Source of the DNA: Thiogranum sp.
GTDB lineage: Bacteria > Pseudomonadota > Gammaproteobacteria > DSM-19610
Assembly (NCBI GenBank): GCA_030148775.1
Contig: JASBST010000004.1
Location: 1-59,702, forward strand
DNA: 59,702 bases
Direction of reading: 5' to 3'
This document shows, piece by piece, positions 35,321 through 45,476 of the stretch. Below the pieces are notes generated by a model that was not told where the DNA came from, did not search any database, and saw only the letters and a list, made by a program, of their open reading frames with translations. Each line of letters begins with the position of its first letter. Positions within the stretch are counted from its first letter, which is position 1. The position numbers and the translations under genes were made by a program.

Positions 35321-36061
35321 ATGGATCGAGTTCTGTATGTAGTGGCCAACGGCGGCAAGCAGCTGATGCACGCCCAGGCCCTGAATACCCATAACCTGGC
35401 CAACGCCAACACGGTGGGTTTCCAGCAGGACCTGGCCAACTTCCGCACCCAGATGATCGCCGGGCCCGGCCTGGAAAGCCGGGCTTTCGCGACTGCCGAG
35501 GATATCGGTGTCACCTTCGACAAAGGCACGATCCAGACCACGGGCCGGTCGTTGGATGTCGCGGTCAACGGCGACGGCTGGATCGCCGTGCAGTCGGCCG
35601 ACGGCAGCGAAGGTTATACCCGGGCCGGCAATCTGCACGTCAACGTCAACGGTCAGTTGATGACCGGTGCCGACTATCCGGTGCTGGGCGATGCGGGTCC
35701 GATCGTGGTTCCCGATTTCGAGAAACTGGAAATCGGTGGCGATGGCACGATCAGTGTGCGTCCGGTGGGGCAGCAGCCCAACACCCTGTCCGAGGTGGGA
35801 CGCATCAAGCTGGTGTCGCCGCCGCATGACATGCTGGTCAAAGGCGGCGACGGCCTGCTGCGGATGCGCGACAACGCGCCGGCGCCGGCGGCCACCGAGG
35901 TCAAGCTGGTCAGCGGCGCGTTGGAGTCGAGCAACGTAAACAGTATTGAAGCCATGGTCAACATGATCGACCTGGCGCGGCAGTTCGAAATGCAGGTCAA
36001 GATCATGAAGACCGCGGAAGACAACGATGCCAGCACGACCCGGATCATGGATCTGGGTTAA
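35321..36061 (+). CDS. flgF: FlgF, proximal rod protein
   Basis: 246 residues. MDRVLYVVANGGKQLMHAQA, then THNLANANTVGFQQDL at the N-terminus and ALESSNVNSIEAMVNMIDLA at the C-terminus. Usual size for FlgF; 21 nt after flgE. Confidence 0.95.
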   Translation: MDRVLYVVANGGKQLMHAQALNTHNLANANTVGFQQDLANFRTQMIAGPGLESRAFATAEDIGVTFDKGTIQTTGRSLDVAVNGDGWIAVQSADGSEGYTRAGNLHVNVNGQLMTGADYPVLGDAGPIVVPDFEKLEIGGDGTISVRPVGQQPNTLSEVGRIKLVSPPHDMLVKGGDGLLRMRDNAPAPAATEVKLVSGALESSNVNSIEAMVNMIDLARQFEMQVKIMKTAEDNDASTTRIMDLG

Positions 36062-36085
36062 CACAGCCAATTACGAGGTAAGGCA

Positions 36086-36871
36086 ATGAACAAAGCACTT
36101 TGGGTGGCGAAAACCGGGCTGGAAGCTCAGCAGACACGCATGAGCGTGATTTCCAATAACCTGGCCAATGTCAATACCACCGGCTTCAAACGCGACCGCG
36201 CGGTTTTTGAGGACCTGCTCTATCAGAACGTGCGTCAGGTCGGCGCCCAGTCCTCGCAGGACACGCGACTGCCCTCGGGGCTGCAGCTCGGTACCGGTGT
36301 GCGCACCGTCGCGACCGAGAAGATCCACACCATGGGCAACATCGTGCAGACCAACAACAGCCTCGACGTGGCCATCCAGGGGCGTGGTTTCATTCAGGTG
36401 CTGATGCCCGACGGCAATCTGGCCTACAGCCGCGACGGTTCCTTTCATATGGATCAGACCGGACAACTGGTAACGGCCAGTGGCTATGTCATCCAGCCCG
36501 CGATCACGATTCCCAATAATGCCACCGCCATCACCATCGGCTCCGACGGCGTGGTGTCGGCCACCACGCAGGGTAGCCCCGCGCCGACCCAGGTGGGCAA
36601 CATCCAATTGGCCGACTTCGTCAATCAGGCGGGCCTGCAGGCGATCGGCCAGAACCTGTACCAGGAAACCGCCTCCAGCGGTTCGCCGTCGACCGGTACA
36701 CCGGGGTTGAATGGGCTGGGGACAGTCGCGCAAGGTTCACTGGAGACCTCGAATGTCAACGTGGTCGAGGAACTGGTGGGAATGATCGAGACCCAGCGCG
36801 CCTACGAAATGAATTCCAAGGCCATACAGACCACCGATCGCATGCTTCAGTATGTGACCACCAACCTGTAA
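36086..36871 (+). CDS. flgG: FlgG, distal rod protein
   Basis: 261 residues, the canonical FlgG length. [52 protein letters not shown] and the C-terminal [20 protein letters not shown] are all near consensus. Confidence 0.97.
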   Translation: MNKALWVAKTGLEAQQTRMSVISNNLANVNTTGFKRDRAVFEDLLYQNVRQVGAQSSQDTRLPSGLQLGTGVRTVATEKIHTMGNIVQTNNSLDVAIQGRGFIQVLMPDGNLAYSRDGSFHMDQTGQLVTASGYVIQPAITIPNNATAITIGSDGVVSATTQGSPAPTQVGNIQLADFVNQAGLQAIGQNLYQETASSGSPSTGTPGLNGLGTVAQGSLETSNVNVVEELVGMIETQRAYEMNSKAIQTTDRMLQYVTTNL

Positions 36872-36897
36872 CAGAGGGACTCTGACAGGAAACCGCT

Positions 36898-37614
36898 ATG
36901 CAAGCATACTTATCACCGGAAAAACTGGCCGGAATTTTCTTATCGGCGCTGTTGCTCGGCGGTTGCGCCACCACAGCGCCGCCGAGCGGCGACTACCGTG
37001 CCACCATGCCGTCGGCGTACCACAGCGAGGCGCAGGAGAACGGTTCTATTTACCACGCCGCCCGCGATATCCGCCTGTTCGAGGACGTCAAGGCGCGCCA
37101 CGTCGGCGATGTGATCACCGTGATACTCAGCGAGAGCACATCGGCGTCCAAGTCCGCCAAGACTACGGCGGATAAGAATCAGGACACCAGCATCGCCGCA
37201 CCGACAATCCTCGGCGCCACGCCGACCTTCAATCTGCCCGGTGCCCTGCCCCTGAGCAGCAACAGAAACAATACGCTGGAATCCGGCTTGTCGGCTTCCC
37301 GCGCCTTCTACGGCGAGGCCGACTCCAGTCAGAGCAACAGCCTGAGCGGCGCCATTACCGTGACCATCGCCGATGTCCTGCCGAACGGCAATCTGGTGGT
37401 GCGGGGCGAAAAATGGCTGACCCTTAACCAGGGTGAGGAGTATATCCGCATTTCGGGTATTGTCCGCCCGCAGGATATCAATCCGAACAACACCATCCTT
37501 TCGACCCAGATAGGCGACGCGCGTATCGCCTACAGTGGAAAAGGCTTTATGCACGACAGCAACAGCATGGGCTGGCTGGCGCGCTTCTTCAACAGTCCCA
37601 TCTGGCCCTTCTGA
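36898..37614 (+). CDS. flgH: FlgH, L-ring lipoprotein
   Basis: 238 residues with a lipobox: hydrophobic [12 protein letters not shown] then Cys (LLGG-C-ATT), so it is lipidated and sorted to the outer membrane. Core motifs [20 protein letters not shown] and [19 protein letters not shown] followed by [11 protein letters not shown] identify the L-ring protein. Confidence 0.96.
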   Translation: MQAYLSPEKLAGIFLSALLLGGCATTAPPSGDYRATMPSAYHSEAQENGSIYHAARDIRLFEDVKARHVGDVITVILSESTSASKSAKTTADKNQDTSIAAPTILGATPTFNLPGALPLSSNRNNTLESGLSASRAFYGEADSSQSNSLSGAITVTIADVLPNGNLVVRGEKWLTLNQGEEYIRISGIVRPQDINPNNTILSTQIGDARIAYSGKGFMHDSNSMGWLARFFNSPIWPF

Positions 37615-37637
37615 TGCAACGCCGGCGGAGTGCTTAC

Positions 37638-38738
37638 ATGCGCAACTTGTGTATTTTTGTAGGATTGTTACTGCTCACCGGGATCGCCAGCGCCGAACGT
37701 ATCAAGGACCTGGCGCACGTGGCCGGCGTGCGCGACAACCAGCTGGTCGGTTACGGTCTGGTGGTGGGGCTCGACGGCAGCGGCGATCAGACCAGCCAGA
37801 CGCCCTTTACCGTCCAGTCGCTGCAAAACATGTTGAAACAATTCGGCATCGTCTTGCCGCCGGGTTCCAATCCGCGGTTGAAAAACATCGCCGCCGTGGC
37901 CATCCATGCCAATCTTCCGGCTTTTGCCAAAGTGGGTCAGACCATCGACGTCACTGTTTCGTCGATCGGCAACGCCAAAAGTCTGCGCGGCGGCTCGCTG
38001 TTGATGTCACCGCTCAAGGGTGCCGACGGCCGCGTGTATGCCGTCGCCCAGGGCGACCTGCTGGTCAGCGGGTTGAACGCCTCGGGCTCCGACGGCTCCA
38101 ATATCACCGTCAACATACCCAGCGTCGGCACCATTCCGAACGGCGCTACCGTCGAACGCGCGGTGCCCAATCCGTTCATGCAGGGCGATTCGTTCACACT
38201 CAATCTCAATCGTTCCGACTTCACCACCGCGAACCGACTGGTGAAGGCGATCAACGATACCGTCGGGCCCGGAATCGCCAGCGCCGTGGACGCCGTTTCC
38301 ATCCGCGTCAGCGCACCGTCGGAGCCTTCGCAGCGGGTCGCGTTCGCCTCGCTGGTGGAAAACATTATTGTCAATCCAGGTGAGGCAGCCGCCCGCGTGG
38401 TGGTGAACTCGCGCACCGGCACGGTGGTGATCGGGGCCAATGTACGCATCATGCCGGCGGCCGTATCGCACGGTACGCTGGTGGTCACGGTCACCGAAAA
38501 CCAACAGGCCAGCCAACCCGGCGCCTTTGCCACCGGCGGCCAGACGGTGGTCACCCAGCAGAGCGATATCAGCGCCGAGTTCAAGGGCAATCACACCTTT
38601 ATGATTCCCCCGATCGTCACGTTGCAGGACATCGTCGATGGCGTGAACCGTGTCGGCGCCACCCCGGCCGACATCGTGGCCATTCTGCAGGCGCTCAAGC
38701 AGGCCGGTGCGCTGCGTGCCGAACTGGTCGTGATTTAA
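37638..38738 (+). CDS. flgI: FlgI, P-ring protein
   Basis: 366 residues. Signal peptide [19 protein letters not shown], then [20 protein letters not shown] and [13 protein letters not shown]. The start at 37638 has GGAG at correct spacing; an ATG at 37614 overlaps the flgH stop but would add a charged stretch before the signal peptide. Ends with [18 protein letters not shown]. Confidence 0.96.
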   Translation: MRNLCIFVGLLLLTGIASAERIKDLAHVAGVRDNQLVGYGLVVGLDGSGDQTSQTPFTVQSLQNMLKQFGIVLPPGSNPRLKNIAAVAIHANLPAFAKVGQTIDVTVSSIGNAKSLRGGSLLMSPLKGADGRVYAVAQGDLLVSGLNASGSDGSNITVNIPSVGTIPNGATVERAVPNPFMQGDSFTLNLNRSDFTTANRLVKAINDTVGPGIASAVDAVSIRVSAPSEPSQRVAFASLVENIIVNPGEAAARVVVNSRTGTVVIGANVRIMPAAVSHGTLVVTVTENQQASQPGAFATGGQTVVTQQSDISAEFKGNHTFMIPPIVTLQDIVDGVNRVGATPADIVAILQALKQAGALRAELVVI

Positions 38739-38756
38739 TTCGAGCACCGAATCGCC

Positions 38757-39707
38757 ATGGATATCGCCTCCCAATACGCCGACGTCTACACCGACTTCCA
38801 GGGCTTGTCGCGGTTGCGCGCCGAGGCGGCCAACAACGACAAGGAGAGCCTGCGCAAGGTTGCCGGGCAGTTCGAGGCCTTGTTCATCCAGATGATGCTC
38901 AAGAGCATGCGCGATGCCAATCTCGGCGAAGGCATCATGGACAGTGAACACGTGAAGACCTATCAATCCATGTACGATCAGCAGATCGCGCTCGACCTCA
39001 GCCGCAGCGGCAGTCTGGGCTTGGCCGATCTGATGGTGCGTCAACTGACGCGCGGGCCCGGCTCCGGCGGCGCTGACACCGACAGCGGGGCGCAGCCGCT
39101 GGCGCCGCCGGCCGCCGGGCGCGGGGCGGCAAAAGCCGACGCTGCGCCCGGCGGTGCCGCGGCCGGAACTTACACCGCAGTGCATGGCAACGATTGGCGG
39201 CCGGCGTCACCGGACGATTTTGTCCGCGAACTGTTGCCGCATGCCCGCCGCGCTGCCGCCGAGCTGGGAACCTCGCCTGAGGTGCTGATCGCCCAGGCCG
39301 CGCTCGAGACCGGCTGGGGCCGGCAGATGATCCGTCATCAGGATGGCGGCAACAGCTATAACTTGTTCGGTATCAAGGCCGATGCCGGTTGGCAGGGGGC
39401 GCGCGCCGTGACCGATACGATCGAGTTCCGCGACGGCCTGATGCGAAAGGAGCGGGCCGCGTTCCGCGCCTACGATTCGTTGTCCGGTAGTTTCTCGGAC
39501 TATGTCCATTTTCTTAAATCGAACCCACGCTATCGCGCCGCGCTCGAGCAGGCGGCTGACCCGGCCGCCTTTACCCGAGCACTGTCGCAGGCCGGTTATG
39601 CCACCGATCCGCGCTATCACGACAAGATCAAGTCCATTATGGACGGCTCCCGAATCCAGGATGCCCTCATCACGGCGCCCGCCGATCCGCAGGAACCTGT
39701 GAGTTGA
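38757..39707 (+). CDS. flgJ: FlgJ, rod cap and peptidoglycan hydrolase
   Basis: 316 residues. The N-terminal rod-capping domain (FEALFIQMMLKSMRDANLGE) is joined by an Ala/Gly/Pro-rich linker (about 105-145) to a glucosaminidase domain (AAAELGTSPEVLIAQAALET, GWGRQMIRHQDGGNSYNLFG). Its enzymatic domain opens the wall for the rod, so this is the dual-domain gammaproteobacterial form. Confidence 0.95.
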   Translation: MDIASQYADVYTDFQGLSRLRAEAANNDKESLRKVAGQFEALFIQMMLKSMRDANLGEGIMDSEHVKTYQSMYDQQIALDLSRSGSLGLADLMVRQLTRGPGSGGADTDSGAQPLAPPAAGRGAAKADAAPGGAAAGTYTAVHGNDWRPASPDDFVRELLPHARRAAAELGTSPEVLIAQAALETGWGRQMIRHQDGGNSYNLFGIKADAGWQGARAVTDTIEFRDGLMRKERAAFRAYDSLSGSFSDYVHFLKSNPRYRAALEQAADPAAFTRALSQAGYATDPRYHDKIKSIMDGSRIQDALITAPADPQEPVS

Positions 39708-39764
39708 GGTGGTCTGAGTGAGCGTTGAATTCTTCCCGTCGACCGGCCACAAGGAGATATCGCT

Positions 39765-41702
39765 ATGGCTGTAGGTCTTCTCGGTACAGCCGCGTCCGGG
39801 CTGCAGGTGTTCCAGCGGGCGATTTCGGTCGCGGGGCACAACATCAACAACGCGAACACCGAGGGTTTTTCCCGCCAGCGGGTGGAACTTGGCACCCTGG
39901 ACCCGAGCTTCAACGGCCAGGGCTACATCGGCAACGGGGTGCAGATAGAGAGCATCAGCCGGATGTTCGACCAATTCGCGGTCGACCGGTTGCGTGACAC
40001 CACCAGTACCAGCGCGCAATACGATAGCCTGGCACAGTTCTCGGGGCGAATTTCCAACCTGCTCGGCGACAGCAAGGCCGGGCTGAACGCCGGCCTGGAG
40101 AGCTTTTTCAACGCGGTACACGACGTGGCCAACGACCCCGCGTCCGCCCCCGCGCGGCAACTGTTGCTGACCGAGGCTGGCTCGCTGGTGGGGCGCTTTC
40201 AGAATCTCGACAGCCAGCTTAATTCGATGCGCGATGAGGTCAATGGCAGCATTACCAATCTGACCAACGAGATCAACGGGTTGACGTCCGCCATTGCCGA
40301 GGCCAATCGTAATATCGTGGACTCCTCGGGCCAGGGAACCGGCCAGATTCCCAACGATCTTTTGGACAAACGCGACACATTAATCAACAAACTGTCCGAG
40401 TTGGTGTCGGTGCGCACCGTCGCGCAGGACGATGGCGCTGTCAACGTGTTTGTCGGCAGCGGTCAGCCGTTGGTGACGCGGTTTCTGGCCTCGCCGCTGA
40501 AGGCGCTGAGCAATGACCTCGACTCGCAGCGAGCCGAAATCGCTCTCATCAGCTCCGGTTCGCCGGCGGTGATTACCGCCAACCTCACGGGCGGAAAGCT
40601 GGGCGCGATGCTGGATGTTCGTGACAAAGTGCTGAATCCGGCGCAGAACGCCCTCGGACGCGTGGCCACCACCCTGGCCGTCGAATTCAATGCGCAACAT
40701 CGTCTGGGTATGGACCTCAACGGCACGATGGGCGGCGATTTCTTCGCTTACGCGCAACCGGATGTGTCGGCCAGTGTGCGTAACACCGGTTCGGCGTCAG
40801 TCAGTGCAAGCGTGGATACAGCCAACGTGGATCAATTGACGACCAAGGACTATACCCTGACGTACAATGGCAGTGCCTGGGTCCTGGGTCACGCCGATTC
40901 AGGCGAGACGGTCCCGTTGAGCGGCAGCGGGACGGTAGCGAATCCGTTTCAGGCCGACGGCCTCAGCCTGGTGGTTTCCGGGACCGCAAATGCCGGTGAT
41001 CGTTATCTGATCAAACCGACGCGCTCCGGGAGCGCCGGCAGCGCTCTGCTGGTCAGCAGCGCGCGTGAGGTGGCCGCGGCGGCGCCGGTACGGGTCGCCG
41101 AGGCGACCAATAGTAACGGCCTGCCCACTAACGGCGGCGACGGCGGCATGAAGTTCAATGGGGTGGACGCCAGTTTTGTCCCGCTAAGCGGCGCAATCAC
41201 CCTGGCTTACGATGCCACCGCGCAGCAGTTCAACTATAGCGGTGACGCCACCGGGTCGTTTGCCTACGACCCGGCTGTCGACAGCGGCAGCAGTTTCACT
41301 GTCGCCGGCATCCGCTTTTCAGTGACCGGCACGCCGCTTGACGGCGACAGTTTCAGTTTTTCCAACAATGCGGGGGCGCCGGGTGACAATACCAATGCGC
41401 TGCAACTGGCCGCGTTGCAGACCAAGAACACCATGGAGGGCGGCTCCGCCAGTTTCCAGGGCGGCTACGGCCAGCTGATCGGGCAGCTTGGGTCCCAGAC
41501 CCGGAGCGCGCAGGTGACCGCCGAGGCGCAAAGCGCGTTACTCACCCAGGCGCAGGAGTCGCGCGATGCCATCTCGGGTGTAAATCTCGATGAAGAGGCC
41601 GCTAACCTGCTACAGTTTCAGCAGGCTTATCAGGCCATCGCCCAGGTGATCACGGCGGCTGAAACCACGTTTCAGACCCTGCTCAGCGCCATCGGGAGAT
41701 AG
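39765..41702 (+). CDS. flgK: FlgK, hook-associated protein 1
   Basis: 645 residues. N-terminal GLLGTAASGLQVFQRAISVA and NINNANTEGFSRQRVEL; C-terminal SGVNLDEEAANLLQFQQAYQ. Longer than Salmonella FlgK (553) through a Gly/Ser/Thr/Asp-rich middle. ATG follows AAGGAGAT. Cargo of FlgN. Confidence 0.95.
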   Translation: MAVGLLGTAASGLQVFQRAISVAGHNINNANTEGFSRQRVELGTLDPSFNGQGYIGNGVQIESISRMFDQFAVDRLRDTTSTSAQYDSLAQFSGRISNLLGDSKAGLNAGLESFFNAVHDVANDPASAPARQLLLTEAGSLVGRFQNLDSQLNSMRDEVNGSITNLTNEINGLTSAIAEANRNIVDSSGQGTGQIPNDLLDKRDTLINKLSELVSVRTVAQDDGAVNVFVGSGQPLVTRFLASPLKALSNDLDSQRAEIALISSGSPAVITANLTGGKLGAMLDVRDKVLNPAQNALGRVATTLAVEFNAQHRLGMDLNGTMGGDFFAYAQPDVSASVRNTGSASVSASVDTANVDQLTTKDYTLTYNGSAWVLGHADSGETVPLSGSGTVANPFQADGLSLVVSGTANAGDRYLIKPTRSGSAGSALLVSSAREVAAAAPVRVAEATNSNGLPTNGGDGGMKFNGVDASFVPLSGAITLAYDATAQQFNYSGDATGSFAYDPAVDSGSSFTVAGIRFSVTGTPLDGDSFSFSNNAGAPGDNTNALQLAALQTKNTMEGGSASFQGGYGQLIGQLGSQTRSAQVTAEAQSALLTQAQESRDAISGVNLDEEAANLLQFQQAYQAIAQVITAAETTFQTLLSAIGR

Positions 41703-41704
41703 TC

Positions 41705-42607
41705 ATGCGTATCGGTACCTTGCAGATGTTCCGTCAGGGACTGAGTTCAATACTGGATCAGCAGACGCAGCTGGCGAAATCGCAGCTGCAACTTGCCAGC
41801 GGAAAGCGTATAAACAGCCCCTCGGACGATCCCACCGGCGCTGCGCAGTTGCTGGAATTGTCCGAATCGGCCAAGTTGACCGGCCAGTATCAGAAGAATA
41901 TCGAGCACGCGAGAACCCGTCTGGAGCTTCAGGATACCGCGCTGGCCTCGGTGGACAATGCGTTACAACGAGCGCGGGAACTGACCGTGCAGGCGCTGAA
42001 CGACACCAACGGCCCCGACGACCGCAAGGCGATTGCCGCCGAAGTCCGGCAATTGATGGATGAGACCCTGGGTCTGGCCAATCGCAAGGACGCCAACGGC
42101 GATTATCTGTTCGCCGGCTTCAATGCGCAGACTGCTCCTTTTTCGCAGAACGGCGCCGGCACCTTCAGTTATAGCGGCGATCAGGGGCAACGGCAGGTGG
42201 CCGTGGGTCCGGCGCGGCAGGTTGCCGACGGCGATTCGGGACTCGACGTTTTCATGAAGGTCCCGGCGGTGGGGGGCGGTTATGAAGACGTGTTCTCCAC
42301 CCTTTATAACCTCGCCACCGATCTCGAAGCCGATGCGCCGACCAGCGCCAGCCTCAACCAGATAGACAACGCCATGAACCACCTTTTGGGTTTTCGCGCC
42401 ACCGCGGGTGCGAGGTTGAACGCGCTGGACAGCCAGAAATCCATCAACGCAGCCTATCTGGAGCAACTGGAAACCATTCGCGCCACGGTGGAGGACGTCG
42501 ACTATGCCGAAGCCGCTTCACGTCTCAATCAGCAGAGCGTGGGTTTGCAGGCGGCGCAGCAGGCGTTCGTACGCGTGCAGAATCTGAGCCTGTTTAATTA
42601 TCTGTGA
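41705..42607 (+). CDS. flgL: FlgL, hook-associated protein 3
   Basis: 300 residues, flagellin-like ends: QTQLAKSQLQLASGKRINSP with SDDPTGAAQLLEL, and C-terminal VEDVDYAEAASRLNQQSVGL. Starts 2 nt after the flgK stop. Last gene of the flgB operon, facing the PPTase gene. Confidence 0.95.
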   Translation: MRIGTLQMFRQGLSSILDQQTQLAKSQLQLASGKRINSPSDDPTGAAQLLELSESAKLTGQYQKNIEHARTRLELQDTALASVDNALQRARELTVQALNDTNGPDDRKAIAAEVRQLMDETLGLANRKDANGDYLFAGFNAQTAPFSQNGAGTFSYSGDQGQRQVAVGPARQVADGDSGLDVFMKVPAVGGGYEDVFSTLYNLATDLEADAPTSASLNQIDNAMNHLLGFRATAGARLNALDSQKSINAAYLEQLETIRATVEDVDYAEAASRLNQQSVGLQAAQQAFVRVQNLSLFNYL

Positions 42608-42631
42608 CGAATTTGCGGGTGCGGTAGCTTC

Positions 42632-43360
42632 TCAGAGACTCACCTGTGTCCATCGCTGGACGATTTTCGGTTCGGCGTGTGATTGACGCAACGCTATCGC
42701 GGCGATGTGGCCAGGGGTCGGCCTCAACAGCCGAAAATGCCACTCGGCGGCGCGATCGGACACGGTGTGATCAAATTTCGCCTGCACCGAACCATTGTCA
42801 GGCGTTGAGAAGGCGATTTTACGGGTGGGATAGCGCAGGCCGACGCCTTTCGCTTTGACGAAAGCCTCGCGTAGCGTCCATTCGCTGTAGAAGCGCCGTA
42901 ACAAGGATTCACCGGTCAGCTGCAGCATTTCCCGATGGTCGCGGGTATTGAACATCCGTTGCGCGATTTTCATGACGTAGGCGCGTTCGCAAACCCGTTC
43001 CGCGTCAATGCCGCAATCGCTCTTCAGACTGACCACGCAGCCTACGAGTCCCTCGGTATGGGTCAGGTTGAAACGCAGAGGTGGCCCACCGCCGTTGGCG
43101 ATCTCCGGCCTGCCCAGTGGCGTCAGTCGGAAACACCATTCGGACGGTGGGATATCATGGTACCTGGACAGCGTGGTGCGCAACAGCGCGTGTGCCTGCA
43201 GGTAACGATGGGCATCCTGAGGCAAGGCAAAGCGCTCGAAGCGGGCCTTTTCCTCGCTTGATAGCATCGACAGCAGCGTTCCCGTCCAAGCTGTGTCTAT
43301 AGGCGTATCCGTAGCGGCGAACCAGATGTGGACTTCATCCTTTAGATTTTCGACGGCCAT
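42632..43360 (-). CDS. Sfp-type 4'-phosphopantetheinyl transferase
   Basis: 242 residues. Transfers phosphopantetheine from CoA to carrier proteins. Motifs: FNLTHTEGLVGCVVS, the Mg-binding GIDAERV, and FYSEWTLREAFVKAKGVGL (W-x3-EA-x3-K). This is the broad-specificity Sfp/Gsp type. Start ATG 43360; the longer open frame to 44296 runs antisense through the next gene. No carrier-protein gene is seen in the window. It is divergent from the ATP-grasp gene within the flgL-fliC locus; a role in making an acylated sugar is possible but unproven. Confidence 0.9.
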   Translation of the reverse strand: MAVENLKDEVHIWFAATDTPIDTAWTGTLLSMLSSEEKARFERFALPQDAHRYLQAHALLRTTLSRYHDIPPSEWCFRLTPLGRPEIANGGGPPLRFNLTHTEGLVGCVVSLKSDCGIDAERVCERAYVMKIAQRMFNTRDHREMLQLTGESLLRRFYSEWTLREAFVKAKGVGLRYPTRKIAFSTPDNGSVQAKFDHTVSDRAAEWHFRLLRPTPGHIAAIALRQSHAEPKIVQRWTQVSL

Positions 43361-43416
43361 ACGACATGGATACGATAGATGGAAAAACAGGAAACCGCTG
43401 CCAATTATAGGCGTAT

Positions 43417-43432
43417 TGGTATGACTATTGCA
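43417..43432 (+). promoter_or_regulatory. Sigma-54 promoter upstream of the ATP-grasp/HAD gene
   Basis: TGGTAT-GACTA-TTGCA: invariant GG and GC with 10-bp spacing and TTGCA; the -24 box departs from TGGCAC only by C-to-T at two tolerated positions. 63 nt before the GTG start. Confidence 0.65.
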
Positions 43433-43495
43433 GAACTTTATCTCATTCGATGTCGCTAAAATAACAGCTTTACAGCGCCTTGGAGACGGCTGTCG

Positions 43496-44776
43496 GTGAA
43501 TAAGCTCAATGTACTGGTGTTTCCGGGCGGATCGGAAATCGGACTGGAAATCCACAAAGCGCTGTCGGGCTGTCAGCAGGTGCGGCTGTTTTCGGCGGGG
43601 ACGGATGTGCCCAACCACGCGCCCTGGGTATTCAGCCACCATAGTCGCCTGCCGTCGGTGCACGAGCAAGGCTGGGTCGGCGCCTTGAACCGGGTGCTGG
43701 ACGAATACCGTATCGACTACATCTATCCCGCCTATGACGACGTGATCGTCGCGCTGGCGGAAAACGCCACCCAAATTCACGCGAAACTGGTATTGCCGGA
43801 TCGCGAGACCTGCCGCTTGACGCGATCCAAAAGGGCGACCTACCGCCGACTTTCCGGACTGGTGCCCGTACCACAGGTCTATACGCCGCCGATTGCCGAC
43901 GTCCGTTTCCCGGTATTCGTGAAGCCGGACCGCGGCCAGGGCTCCGCTGGGGCGATGCTGATCGCCGATTCCAGGTCCCTGCAATGCGCTCTGGCCCACG
44001 GCCGGGACCCCATCGTCATGGAGTATCTTCCCGGTAACGAAGTGACGGTGGACTGTTTCTCCGATCGCGAAAAAGGACTGCTGTTCTGCGGCGCGCGCCT
44101 GCGGGAACGGACCAAGGCGGGCATTTCCATGGCCGCAAGCCAGCTCAGCGATCCGCTGTTTGCCCGCTATGCTGAAGCCATAGGCGAGAATCTGGGTATG
44201 CGGGGCGCGTGGTTTTTTCAGATGAAGCAGGCGGCGGACGGGCACTACAAGCTGCTCGAAGTCGCTCCGAGAATTGCAGGCGCCATGGCTTTCCATCGCG
44301 CGATGGGTATCAACCTCCCGCTGCTCGGTCTGTTGGAACAGGAGCGGATGCCGCTATCCCTGTTGATCAATAAAGGCACGATAAAAATGGAGCGGGCCCT
44401 GATCAACCGCTACCGGCACGATTATCGCTACGGGGCGCTGTATGTCGACCTGGATGGCACGTTGTTGCTTGATGGCAGGCTGAATGTAGACGTTATACGC
44501 TTGCTCTTCCAGACCATCAATGAGAATAAACCGATCAAACTGTTGACCCGACAGGGCGGCGATATCGCGCCAATACTGAGGAAATACAGACTTGAAGGCT
44601 TGTTTGACGACGTGTTGCAGTTGGGCGGTAACGAGTCCAAGTCCGGTTATATTGCCGAGTCGGACGCGATTCTGATCGACGACAGTTTCAGCGAGCGCCA
44701 GGAAGTGCATGAGGCGCTTGGGATCAGGACGTTCGATTCCACTATGCTGGAGGTTCTCTATAATGAGCGAAGATAA
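43496..44776 (+). CDS. ATP-grasp carboxylate ligase fused to a HAD-like domain
   Basis: 426 residues. Residues 1-300 form an ATP-grasp enzyme: VFPGGSEIGLEIHKAL pre-domain, PVFVKPDRGQGSAGAM (ATP-binding Lys and Gly-rich loop), IVMEYLPGNEVTVDCFS, and QMKQAADGHYKLLEVAPRIA (metal Glu). Residues 310-426 resemble a HAD phosphatase fold with YVDLDGTLLLDG (DxDGT), KPIKLLTRQGG and ILIDDSFSERQEV. Ligates or phosphorylates an unknown carboxylate and may dephosphorylate a related product. GTG start with GGAG at 43482. Overlaps the methyltransferase gene by 14 nt. Confidence 0.85.
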   Translation: MNKLNVLVFPGGSEIGLEIHKALSGCQQVRLFSAGTDVPNHAPWVFSHHSRLPSVHEQGWVGALNRVLDEYRIDYIYPAYDDVIVALAENATQIHAKLVLPDRETCRLTRSKRATYRRLSGLVPVPQVYTPPIADVRFPVFVKPDRGQGSAGAMLIADSRSLQCALAHGRDPIVMEYLPGNEVTVDCFSDREKGLLFCGARLRERTKAGISMAASQLSDPLFARYAEAIGENLGMRGAWFFQMKQAADGHYKLLEVAPRIAGAMAFHRAMGINLPLLGLLEQERMPLSLLINKGTIKMERALINRYRHDYRYGALYVDLDGTLLLDGRLNVDVIRLLFQTINENKPIKLLTRQGGDIAPILRKYRLEGLFDDVLQLGGNESKSGYIAESDAILIDDSFSERQEVHEALGIRTFDSTMLEVLYNERR

Positions 44777-45356
44777 AATGACTCAGCCCGCGAAGCTCGT
44801 TCCGGCCGCCATCGACGTCGATCACCTGCGTCTCATTCGGGAAAATATCCGGGCCTTTATGCGGCATGCGGCAACGCGTTACGTAGCGCCGGGTGCGCGC
44901 ATGCTGCTGGATATCGCGCCGCAGGACCATGAGGGCGCGCGTCCGTTCTTCGCCTCGCCGGTGTCGATCGAGACCCTGGACATCGACGGCGCAAGCGGGG
45001 CGACTTACGTCGCCGACATCTGTCAGTGCAACGACCGGCTCATAGCCGCCGAGACCTTCGACTACGTGGTGTGTACAGAGGTACTGGAACACACCCTCAG
45101 GCCGTTCGACGCTGTGCGGGAGATCCACCGGATTCTGAAACCCGGCGGGCGGCTGTTTCTCTCCGTGCCGTTCAATCTCCGCATCCATGGCCCGCTGCCG
45201 GATTGCTGGAGATTCACCGAGCACGGACTGCGCGCCATCCTGGACGCTTTCGATATACTCGAACTGCAGGCGCTGGAAACGCCGCAGCGGCCGCTGATGC
45301 CGGTGCAATACACGGTGGTGGCGCAAAAGACACCGACCGGGCGCGGCGCGACCTGA
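44763..45356 (+). CDS. SAM-dependent methyltransferase-like protein
   Basis: 197 residues. Class I fold with acidic strand-2 end (IETLDIDGAS), DYVVCTEVLEHTLRPFDAVR and HRILKPGGRLFLSVPF, the pattern of type-11 methyltransferases. Motif I is unusual: LLDIAPQDHEG instead of the Gly-rich LDxGxGxG, so SAM binding needs checking. The ATG at 44763 has GGAGG nine bases upstream and overlaps the end of the ATP-grasp gene, indicating coupling. Probably acts on a sugar in the flagellin glycan; substrate unknown. Confidence 0.8.
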   Translation: MSEDKMTQPAKLVPAAIDVDHLRLIRENIRAFMRHAATRYVAPGARMLLDIAPQDHEGARPFFASPVSIETLDIDGASGATYVADICQCNDRLIAAETFDYVVCTEVLEHTLRPFDAVREIHRILKPGGRLFLSVPFNLRIHGPLPDCWRFTEHGLRAILDAFDILELQALETPQRPLMPVQYTVVAQKTPTGRGAT

Positions 45357-45476
45357 TCAAACGGTTTTATGGCGCTTTGTCGACGAATCGTGGGGGTTGC
45401 ACGATGGGCACGTCAATTTTCAGGCGATCTTTTTGTGAATAGTTTTAATTATATGTTTTAAAACGATAATATTGAC

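Noticed and set aside
43405..43445. Sigma-28 promoter for the PPTase on the minus strand (TAAAGTTC)
   Set aside because: The -35-like octamer is good but the -10 at the right distance (TACCAATA) matches poorly.
43361..44296. 554-codon minus-strand frame extending the PPTase upstream
   Set aside because: The extra part is antisense to the ATP-grasp gene and has no family similarity; the PPTase starts at 43360.
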